Assembly (NCBI GenBank): GCA_947166955.1
Contig: CAMVGI010000048.1
Span: 1 to 8,159 of the forward strand
DNA from: an uncultured Clostridia bacterium
Lineage (GTDB): Bacteria > Bacillota_A > Clostridia > Oscillospirales > Oscillospiraceae
Reading direction: 5' to 3'
Length of the DNA stretch: 8,159 nt
The position numbers and the translations under genes are program-made. The first letter of the stretch is position 1. Each line of letters starts with the position of its first letter. A model generated the notes under the pieces. That model had not been told where the DNA came from. It ran no database searches and worked only from the letters and a program-made list of their open reading frames with translations. This document shows positions 1 to 6,255 of this stretch, one piece after another.

Positions 1-1
1 C

Positions 2-712
2 GCAAAGTTCATCGTAAGCCCCGGCTTCAACCCCGACACCGTGAAGTACGGCCTTTCCAAAGGCGCGCTCATGCTCCCCGGCACCGCGACCGGCGGCGAG
101 ATGGAGCAGGCGATGGCGCTGGGTCTGGAAGCGGTCAAGTTTTTCCCCGCCGAGGACAACGGCGGCGTGAAGAAGCTCAAGTCCTTCGCCGGCCCCTACC
201 GCAATCTCAAGTGGATGCCCACCGGCGGCGTCAACACGAAGAACCTGACGGACTACCTCTCCTTCGATCAGGTGCTCGCCTGCGGCGGCACGTGGATGGT
301 CAAGAAGGACATGATCGAGGGCGAGCGCTGGGACGAGATCACCGCGGCGTGTCAGGACGCGGTCCGGACCATGCTGGGCTTCCGCATCGCGCACGTCGGC
401 GTCAACTGCGGCGACGCGGCGGAGGCGGAGAAGCTCGCGAAGCTCGTATCCGCGATGTTCGGCTTCGCGCCGCGCGAGACGAGCAAGTCGTGGTTCGCGG
501 GCGACGCGATCGAGTACATGGACGTCCCCGGCCCCGGCACGAAGGGCCACATCGGCATCAAGACCAACAGCGTCGAGCGCGCGATGTACCACCTCGGCCG
601 TCAGGGCGTCGAGTTTGACGAAAGCAGCGTCGCCTACAACGACAAGGGCGCGGCGAAGTTCGCGTACATCAAGGGCGAATTCGGCGGCTTCGCAATCCAT
701 ATCGTGCAGTAA
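2..712 (+). CDS. eda: KDPG/KHG aldolase with fused C-terminal VOC domain (5' end outside window)
   Basis: Class I aldolase that splits 2-keto-3-deoxy-6-phosphogluconate into pyruvate and glyceraldehyde 3-phosphate, the last step of hexuronate breakdown; cytoplasmic. The frame is open to the left edge, so 236 residues are visible and roughly 70-80 N-terminal ones are missing, including the part of the barrel that holds the catalytic Glu in E. coli Eda. Visible aldolase motifs are AKFIVSPG (1-8), LPGTATGGE (25-33), VKFFPAE (45-51) with the Schiff-base lysine at visible K46, FAGPY, PTGGV and CGGTWMV. The aldolase part ends near residue 127. The remaining 109 residues, starting RIAHVGVN and ending GGFAIHIVQ, read as two beta-alpha-beta-beta(-beta) modules of a VOC (glyoxalase-like) domain. 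E. coli Eda (213 aa) lacks this part. An in-frame GTG at 41 lies inside the barrel and is not a credible start. kdgK follows after 13 bases. Confidence 0.93.
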   Translation, partial: AKFIVSPGFNPDTVKYGLSKGALMLPGTATGGEMEQAMALGLEAVKFFPAEDNGGVKKLKSFAGPYRNLKWMPTGGVNTKNLTDYLSFDQVLACGGTWMVKKDMIEGERWDEITAACQDAVRTMLGFRIAHVGVNCGDAAEAEKLAKLVSAMFGFAPRETSKSWFAGDAIEYMDVPGPGTKGHIGIKTNSVERAMYHLGRQGVEFDESSVAYNDKGAAKFAYIKGEFGGFAIHIVQ

Positions 713-717
713 AGGAG
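713..717 (+). promoter_or_regulatory. Shine-Dalgarno site of kdgK
   Basis: AGGAG directly after the eda stop codon, 8 bases before the ATG at 726. It decides the kdgK start against an upstream in-frame ATG at 615 that lies inside eda and would add 37 residues without family similarity. Confidence 0.8.
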
Positions 718-725
718 AAAAAATT

Positions 726-1754
726 ATGCCTAAGATCGTTACCTTCGGCGAGCTGATGGTTCGCCTTCAACCGTACAACTACGAGCGCTTCGTGCAGGCG
801 GATCATCTCGAATTCAGCTTCGGCGGCGGCGAGGCGAACGTCGCCGTGTCGCTCGCCAACTACGGCATGAACGCCGTCTACGTCACCAAGCTGCCCGCCC
901 ACGCCATCGGGCAGTGCGCGGTCAACAGCCTGCGCCGCTACGGCGTGGATACGAGCGAGATCGTGCGCGGCGGCGAGCGCGTCGGCATCTACTACAACGA
1001 AAAGGGCGCAAGCCAGCGCGGCAGCGTGTGCATTTACGACCGCGCGCACTCCGCGATCGCCGAGGCGACGGTCGTGGACTTCGATTGGGACAAGATTTTC
1101 GACGGCGCGGATTGGTTCCATTTCACCGGCATCACGCCCGCGCTCGGCCCCAACGTGGTCGAGATCTGCAAGGACGCGTGCAAGGCGGCGAAGGAACACG
1201 GCGTCAAGGTCTCCTGCGACCTCAACTACCGCGGCAAGCTTTGGACGCGCGAGCAGGCGCGCGAGGCGATGACCGAGCTGTGCCGCTACGTCGACGTGTG
1301 CATCTCCAACGAGGAGGACGCCAAGGACGTCTTCGGCATCGAGGCGGAGGCGACCGACATCACCGCGGGCAAGCTCGACCGCGAGGGCTACAAATCCGTC
1401 GCCAAGCAGCTCGCCGACAAGTTCGGCTTCGAAAAGGTCGCCGTCACGCTGCGCGAGTCCCGCTCCGCGTCCGACAACGGCTGGTCGGGCATGCTCTACG
1501 ACGCGAAAAGTGGCGAATACTGCTTCTCCAAGAAGTACGATCTGCACATCATCGACCGCGTCGGCGGCGGCGACAGCTTCGGCGGCGGCCTGATCTACTC
1601 CCTGCTCTCCGGCAAGACGACGCAGGAGGCGGTGGAATTCGCGGTCGCCGCGTCCGCGCTCAAGCATTCCATCGAGGGCGACTACAACATGGTGAGCGTC
1701 GCCGAGGTCGAAAAGCTCGCGCACGGCGACGGCTCCGGCCGCATCCAGCGGTAA
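726..1754 (+). CDS. kdgK: 2-keto-3-deoxygluconate kinase (PfkB/ribokinase family)
   Basis: ATP-dependent kinase that phosphorylates KDG to KDPG, the substrate of the aldolase encoded just upstream; cytoplasmic. The protein has 342 residues, a normal PfkB-family size. It begins PKIVTFGELMVRL, a typical PfkB N-terminus, followed by the substrate-side glycine motif FGGGEANVAVSLANYG. HFTGITPAL and DLNYRGKLW are stretches I know from KDG kinases rather than from fructokinases or ribokinases. The second PfkB signature is DRVGGGDSFGGG, with the anion-hole glycines and the catalytic base D283. The first residue of the usual GAGD is followed by Gly instead of Ala (GGGD), which I recall as common in KDG kinases and not as a defect. 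The start at 726 is fixed by the AGGAG site. The position between eda and uxaC supports KDG as substrate; another sugar kinase activity is unlikely but not excluded by sequence alone. Confidence 0.93.
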   Translation: MPKIVTFGELMVRLQPYNYERFVQADHLEFSFGGGEANVAVSLANYGMNAVYVTKLPAHAIGQCAVNSLRRYGVDTSEIVRGGERVGIYYNEKGASQRGSVCIYDRAHSAIAEATVVDFDWDKIFDGADWFHFTGITPALGPNVVEICKDACKAAKEHGVKVSCDLNYRGKLWTREQAREAMTELCRYVDVCISNEEDAKDVFGIEAEATDITAGKLDREGYKSVAKQLADKFGFEKVAVTLRESRSASDNGWSGMLYDAKSGEYCFSKKYDLHIIDRVGGGDSFGGGLIYSLLSGKTTQEAVEFAVAASALKHSIEGDYNMVSVAEVEKLAHGDGSGRIQR

Positions 1755-1766
1755 GGGGGAAACGTC

Positions 1767-3200
1767 ATGAAGCCGTTTATGGACCGGGATTTCCTGCTGG
1801 AAACCGAAACCGCGAAGCATCTGTTCCACGACTGTGCCGAGCGTCAGCCGCTCGTCGATTACCACTGCCATATCTCGCCGCGCGAAATCTACGAAGACCG
1901 CCGTTTCCGCGACCTCACCGAGGTCTGGCTCGGCGGAAAGCAGCCGGACGGCAGCTACTTCGGCGACCATTACAAGTGGCGCGTCATGCGCTCGAACGGC
2001 GTGTCCGAGGACTACGTCACCGGCGACAAGCCCGCGTACGAGCGCTATCTTAAGTTCGTGGAGGCGCTTGAGAACGCCATTGGCAATCCGATGGTGCATT
2101 GGTGCAATCTGGAGCTGCGGCAGTTTTTCGGCATCGACAAGCCCCTCACGCTCGAAAACGCGAAGGCGATCTGGGACGAATGCGCCGACAAGCTGCAAAA
2201 CGATTCCTCGCTCACCGTGCGCGGCATCATCAAAAAGGCGAACGTCGCGTTCATCGGCACGACGGACGACCCCGTCGACACGCTCGAATGGCACGAGAAG
2301 CTCGCCACCGACGCGACGCTCGCCGTCAAGGTCTGCCCGTCCTTCCGCCCCGACAGGGCAATCAACATCAGCAAGCCCGGCTTTGCCGACTACATCGCAA
2401 AGCTCGCCGCGAGCGTCGGCAAGCCGTCCCTCCCGGCCGTGGAGGACGTTTGCGCGGCGTTGAGCGAGCGGTTGGCGTTTTTCGTAAAGATGGGCTGCCG
2501 CGCCAGCGACCACGGCCTCGACTACGTTCCCTTCCGCGTCGCGGACGCACGGCAGGTAAACGCCGTGTACGCCAAGGCGCTGCGCGGCGAGAGCGTCACA
2601 ATCGAGGAGGCGGAGCAGTACCAGACGGCGCTGCTGCTGCATCTCGGGCGGGAATACCACCGTCTGAACATCGCGATGCAGCTCCACTACTCCTGCTACC
2701 GCAACGCGAACGAGCGGATGTTCTCCCTGCTCGGCCCCGACACCGGTTTCGACATGATCGCCCAGACCTCCTGCGGCATTGAGATCGCACAGATGCTCTC
2801 GGCGCTCGACAAGACCGGCGAGTGCCCCAAAACGATCCTCTATTCGCTCAACGGCGTGGACAACGACATGCTCGGCACGCTGATCGGCTGCTTCCAGTCC
2901 GGCTCCCTGCCCGGCAAGATCCAACTCGGTAGCGCGTGGTGGTTCATGGACACCCGCGACGGCATGGAGCGCCAGCTCCGCTCGCTCGCGAACCTCGGGC
3001 TGCTCGGCAATTTTGTCGGCATGCTGACCGACTCGCGCTCGTTTTTGAGCTACGCCCGCCACGACTATTTCCGCCGCATCTTCTGCAACCTCGTCGGGTC
3101 GTGGGTGGAAAACGGCGAGTACCCCAACGACGACGCGGCGCTCTTGAGCATCGCCGAGGGCGTGAGCTACCGCAACGCGGCACGCTACTTCGACTTGTAA
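1767..3200 (+). CDS. uxaC: Uronate (glucuronate/galacturonate) isomerase
   Basis: Interconverts D-galacturonate and D-tagaturonate, and D-glucuronate and D-fructuronate; first step after uptake, cytoplasmic. The 477-residue product has the family's amidohydrolase-type barrel. VDYHCH (30-35) gives metal-type histidines H33 and H35, followed by GDHYKWRVMRSNGV, IGNPMVHWCNLELR, TTDDPVDTLEWH, SFRPDRAINI, GCRASDHGLDY, SAWWFMDTRDGMERQL and the C-terminal TDSRSFLSYARHDYFRR. All match E. coli UxaC (470 aa) along the whole length. About nine extra residues (GKQPDGSYF, near 57-65) lie between the WL and GDHYKW motifs compared with the E. coli protein as I remember it. The ATG at 1767 follows a purine-rich AGGGGGA site (1754-1760) that overlaps the last base of the kdgK stop codon. 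The downstream reductase is tagaturonate-specific, so galacturonate is the more likely main substrate here. Confidence 0.96.
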   Translation: MKPFMDRDFLLETETAKHLFHDCAERQPLVDYHCHISPREIYEDRRFRDLTEVWLGGKQPDGSYFGDHYKWRVMRSNGVSEDYVTGDKPAYERYLKFVEALENAIGNPMVHWCNLELRQFFGIDKPLTLENAKAIWDECADKLQNDSSLTVRGIIKKANVAFIGTTDDPVDTLEWHEKLATDATLAVKVCPSFRPDRAINISKPGFADYIAKLAASVGKPSLPAVEDVCAALSERLAFFVKMGCRASDHGLDYVPFRVADARQVNAVYAKALRGESVTIEEAEQYQTALLLHLGREYHRLNIAMQLHYSCYRNANERMFSLLGPDTGFDMIAQTSCGIEIAQMLSALDKTGECPKTILYSLNGVDNDMLGTLIGCFQSGSLPGKIQLGSAWWFMDTRDGMERQLRSLANLGLLGNFVGMLTDSRSFLSYARHDYFRRIFCNLVGSWVENGEYPNDDAALLSIAEGVSYRNAARYFDL

Positions 3201-3204
3201 CGCC

Positions 3205-4641
3205 ATGAGACGGTTAAACTACGAAACGCTCACGCAGGCGGGCTATGACGGATACCTCCTGCGCCGCGCGCCGGAGCGCGTGCTGCAGTTCGGCGAGGGC
3301 AATTTTCTGCGCGCCTTTGCGGAGGATTTCATCGACCGGATGAACGAAACCGCGGGCTTTGACGCCAAGGTCGTGCTCGTGCAGCCGCGCGGCGGACACC
3401 CCGAGGCCGCCGACCGTTTCGGCGAACAGGAGGGGCTTTACACGCTCGTCCTGCGCGGGCGCGAAAACGGCGCGGCGGCGGAGCGCGCGCGCGTGATCTC
3501 CTGCGTGTCCCACTGCCTCGACCCCAAGCGCGATTGGGATGCGCTGCTTGCGTGCGCGAAAAACCCCGACCTGCGCTTCATCATCTCCAACACCACCGAG
3601 GCGGGCATTGTTTTCGACCCCGCGTGCAAGCGCTCCGACGCGCCGCCCGCGAGCTTTCCCGCAAAGCTGACCGCGTTCCTTTACGAGCGCTGGCGGCGCG
3701 GCGGACGCGGCTTCGTCATCCTCTCCTGCGAGTTGATCGACCGCAACGGCGAAGAACTTCGCCGCTGCGTGAACGAATACGTCAGGCTCTGGGCGCTGGA
3801 GGATGATTTCGCCGCGTGGCTGGAACGGGAGAACCTATTCTGCTCCACGCTGGTCGACCGCATCGTCACCGGCGCGCCGAAAGCGGAGGCGTCCGCGCTG
3901 TGCGAATCCTTCGGCTACGAAGATCAACTCATCGACACGGGCGAGCTGTTCGCCGCATGGGTCATCGAAGCGCCGCAGTCGCTCAAGGACGAGCTGCCGT
4001 TTGAAAAGGCGGGGCTTCCGATCCGGATCGTCGACGACGTGACGCCGTATAAACAGCGCAAGGTGCGCATTTTGAACGGCGCGCACACGGCGATGGTACT
4101 CGGCGCGCATCTCGCGGGCAAGGCCATCGTGCGCGAGTGCATGGAGGACGACGTGATCCGCGGTTTCCTGGACCGCGCGCTTTTCGACGAGATTCTCCCC
4201 ACGCTCGACTTGCCGAGGGACGAGCTTCAGGACTTTGCCGCCTCCGTCCTCGACCGCTTCAACAACCCCTACATCGACCACCGGCTGCTCGACATCGCGC
4301 TCAACTCCACCGCGAAGTGGAAGGCGCGCGTGCTGCCGAGCGTGGTCGCTTACTCAGGACGCAAAGGCGACCTTCCGAAGCGTCTCGTTTTCTCGTTCGC
4401 CGCCTACGCGGCGTTTTACCGCAAGGGCGGCGACGCGGTGCGCGACGACGATTGGGTGCTCGACTTCTTCCGCGCGCACGCGAACGACGACGCAAGCGCG
4501 CTGATGCGCGCGCTGGTGCGCAACGAGCGCATGTGGGGCGATTCGCTTGCCTGCCTCGACGGGTTTGAGGTGGCGGCCGCCGCCGCGCTCGCGCGCATCG
4601 ACGAGGTCGGCATGTACGAGGCCATGCGGGAGTGCCTGTAA
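3205..4641 (+). CDS. uxaB: Tagaturonate reductase (altronate oxidoreductase)
   Basis: NADH-dependent reduction of D-tagaturonate to D-altronate, second step of galacturonate breakdown. The 478-residue protein belongs to the long-chain mannitol dehydrogenase family. The N-terminal nucleotide-binding motif is VLQFGEGNFLRAF (26-38). Further matches to E. coli UxaB (483 aa) include SNTTEAGI, CELIDRNG, FCSTLVDRIVTG, IVDDVTPYK, TLDLPRDEL, RFNNPYIDH and LLDIALNS. The family's catalytic set, Lys-x4-Asn-x2-His, is present as K286, N291 and H294 within RKVRILNGAHTAM. Similarity to UxaB is much closer than to fructuronate reductase UxuB or mannitol dehydrogenase, which sets the branch to galacturonate. 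Only four bases separate the uxaC stop from this ATG and there is no good Shine-Dalgarno site, so translation probably depends on ribosomes finishing uxaC. The start is supported by alignment of the first residues with E. coli UxaB. Confidence 0.95.
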   Translation: MRRLNYETLTQAGYDGYLLRRAPERVLQFGEGNFLRAFAEDFIDRMNETAGFDAKVVLVQPRGGHPEAADRFGEQEGLYTLVLRGRENGAAAERARVISCVSHCLDPKRDWDALLACAKNPDLRFIISNTTEAGIVFDPACKRSDAPPASFPAKLTAFLYERWRRGGRGFVILSCELIDRNGEELRRCVNEYVRLWALEDDFAAWLERENLFCSTLVDRIVTGAPKAEASALCESFGYEDQLIDTGELFAAWVIEAPQSLKDELPFEKAGLPIRIVDDVTPYKQRKVRILNGAHTAMVLGAHLAGKAIVRECMEDDVIRGFLDRALFDEILPTLDLPRDELQDFAASVLDRFNNPYIDHRLLDIALNSTAKWKARVLPSVVAYSGRKGDLPKRLVFSFAAYAAFYRKGGDAVRDDDWVLDFFRAHANDDASALMRALVRNERMWGDSLACLDGFEVAAAAALARIDEVGMYEAMRECL

Positions 4642-4652
4642 GGAAAAACCGC

Positions 4653-4677
4653 GGGGGCAGGCGCTGCGTCTGTCCCT
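4653..4677 (+). other. Possible RNA hairpin between uxaB and uxaA
   Basis: GGGGGCAG (4653-4660) can pair with CTGTCCCT (4670-4677) in RNA as an 8-bp stem with two G-U pairs and a 9-base loop. No T run follows, so it is not an ordinary terminator. It sits in the 57-base gap that is the longest inside the operon and ends 10 bases before the uxaA ribosome site. It could be a processing or mRNA-stability element, or chance in GC-rich DNA. Confidence 0.3.
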
Positions 4678-4698
4678 GCGCGCCTATGGAGAACGACT

Positions 4699-6177
4699 AT
4701 GAAGCTCATCAAGATCCACCCCGCCGACAATGTGGCGGTCGCGCTGGAGGACGTGAAAGCAGGCGAAACGCTGACGGCGGGCGGAGAGACCGTCACCGCC
4801 GCCGAGGACGTCGCGCGCGGGCATAAGATTGCGCTGACGCGCATCGGCGCGGGCGCAAGCGTCGTCAAGTACGGCGTCCCCATCGCGCTTGCGGGCGAGG
4901 ACATCCCCGCGGGCGCGTGGGTACACGTCCACAACGCGCGCACGGCGCTTTCCGAGCACGCGGAGTACGTCTATGACCACAAGGTCTTCCCGCCGCCCGC
5001 CGTAACGCCGCGCACGTTCGAGGGCTACCGCCGCGCGGACGGACGCGCCGCCGTGCGCAACGAGCTGTGGATCCTCCCCACCGTCGGCTGCGTCAACAGC
5101 GTCGCGCAGGCGCTCGCGCGGGAGAATCAGGACCTCGTCGCGGGCAGCATCGACGGGCTGTACGCCTTTCCCCACCCGTTCGGATGCAGCCAGCTCGGCG
5201 ACGACCACGCGCGCACGCGCAAGCTGCTCGCATCGCTCGCGCGGCACCCGAACGCGGGCGGCGTGCTGGTTTTGGGACTCGGCTGCGAGAACCTGACGAT
5301 GGAGCAGTTTCAAAAGGAACTTGGCGCATGGGACGACCGGCGCGTCAAGTTCCTCGTCTGCCAGAGCGTCGAGGACGAACTGGAGGCGGGCGCCGCGCTG
5401 CTGCGCGAGCTTGCGGACTACGCCGGACAATTCCGCCGCGAAACGCTCCCCGCGGGCGAACTGATCGTCGGTATGAAGTGCGGCGGCTCGGACGGGCTTT
5501 CCGGCGTCACGGCAAACCCGACGGGCGGGCGCTTTTCCGACCGGCTTATCGCGCTCGGCGGCTCGACCGTGCTCACCGAGGTGCCGGAGATGTTCGGCGC
5601 GGAAAACATACTCTTTTCGCGCTGCGAAAATCGCGCCGTATTCGACCGCGCGGTGGACATGGTCAACGACTTCAAGGCGTACTTCGTCCGCCACGGGCAG
5701 GCGGTATACGAAAACCCCAGCCCCGGCAACAAGGCGGGCGGCATCACAACGCTGGAGGACAAGTCCTGCGGCTGCGTCCAAAAGGGCGGCAGCGCGCAGA
5801 TCGTCGACGTACTCGGTTACGCGGAACCGGTGACGAAGCGCGGGCTGAACCTGCTTTCCGGCCCCGGAAACGACCTCGTCTCCGCCACGGATCTGACCGC
5901 GGCGGGCGCGCACATCATCCTGTTCACGACCGGACGGGGCACGCCCTTCGGCGCGCCGATCCCGACGGTAAAGATCGCGACGAACACCGTGCTTTTTGAA
6001 AATAAGCGCGGCTGGATCGACTTCAACGCGGGAACGGTCGCCGAAGGCGAAGACCTCGACGCGGCGGGCGAACGCCTACTGGACTGCGTCCTGCGCGTCG
6101 CAAGTGGTGAGAAAACGAAATCGGAAAACCGCGGCGCGCGCGAGATTTCCATTCTCAAGGACGGCGTCGTGCTGTGA
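4699..6177 (+). CDS. uxaA: Altronate dehydratase
   Basis: Dehydrates D-altronate to 2-keto-3-deoxygluconate, third step of galacturonate breakdown; a metal-dependent (iron in E. coli) cytoplasmic enzyme. The 492-residue product matches E. coli UxaA (495 aa) from end to end. The N-terminal SAF-type domain (about 1-95) has IKIHPADNVAVAL, VARGHKIALT, KYGVPI and the HVHN motif with H76 and H78. The main UxaA/GarD-type domain follows with RNELWILPTVGC (C131), FGCSQLGDDH (C163), LGLGCEN (C196), KCGGSDGLSG (C261), LTEVPEMFGAE, YENPSPGNKAGGITTLEDKS and TGRGTPFG. The conserved cysteines are candidate metal or structural residues; I have not assigned them one by one. GGAG at 4688-4691, seven bases before the ATG, supports the start. 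The full two-domain form argues for altronate dehydratase rather than the split SAF/dehydratase subunits found in some relatives. It is the last gene of the operon and is followed by a strong terminator. Confidence 0.96.
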   Translation: MKLIKIHPADNVAVALEDVKAGETLTAGGETVTAAEDVARGHKIALTRIGAGASVVKYGVPIALAGEDIPAGAWVHVHNARTALSEHAEYVYDHKVFPPPAVTPRTFEGYRRADGRAAVRNELWILPTVGCVNSVAQALARENQDLVAGSIDGLYAFPHPFGCSQLGDDHARTRKLLASLARHPNAGGVLVLGLGCENLTMEQFQKELGAWDDRRVKFLVCQSVEDELEAGAALLRELADYAGQFRRETLPAGELIVGMKCGGSDGLSGVTANPTGGRFSDRLIALGGSTVLTEVPEMFGAENILFSRCENRAVFDRAVDMVNDFKAYFVRHGQAVYENPSPGNKAGGITTLEDKSCGCVQKGGSAQIVDVLGYAEPVTKRGLNLLSGPGNDLVSATDLTAAGAHIILFTTGRGTPFGAPIPTVKIATNTVLFENKRGWIDFNAGTVAEGEDLDAAGERLLDCVLRVASGEKTKSENRGAREISILKDGVVL

Positions 6178-6192
6178 GCGGCGCAGCGCCGC
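6178..6192. repeat. Small GC inverted repeat immediately after uxaA
   Basis: GCGGCG (6178-6183) and CGCCGC (6187-6192) form a perfect 6-bp stem with a three-base CAG loop, starting on the base after the uxaA stop codon. There is no T run on the uxaA side. It may add to the terminator 11 bases downstream or protect the mRNA end, or be chance. Confidence 0.35.
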
Positions 6193-6202
6193 GCAAAACG
6201 CA

Positions 6203-6242
6203 AAAAAGCGGAACGTGCAAAAGCACGTTCCGCTTTTTATTT
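6203..6242. terminator. Bidirectional intrinsic terminator between uxaA and the aminotransferase gene
   Basis: A perfect 16-bp inverted repeat, 6203-6218 paired with 6223-6238, has an AAAA loop and an 11-bp core GCGGAACGTGC. The outer five pairs are A-T, so each strand ends in its own U run: T5 followed by ATTT on the + strand, and the complement of A6 (6202-6207) on the - strand. It lies 25 bases after the uxaA stop and 17 bases from the stop of the convergent aminotransferase gene, so it can end both transcripts. Confidence 0.93.
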
Positions 6243-6255
6243 CCGACGCAAACCG

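Noticed and set aside
914..2053. A + strand open frame of 379 codons spanning the kdgK-uxaC junction in another frame
   Set aside because: Its product is arginine-rich and repetitive, and it overlaps both real genes and their ribosome site.
669..3206. An 845-codon open frame on the - strand opposite kdgK and uxaC
   Set aside because: It lies fully opposite two strongly recognised genes. Its protein is a run of Val, Ala, Arg, Asp, Leu and His with no motif, as expected from the complement of GC-rich codons with G/C third bases.
4642..4698. A promoter or attenuator for uxaA in the 57-base gap
   Set aside because: No -35/-10 pair could be seen, the stretch is GC-rich, and the hairpin has no T run.
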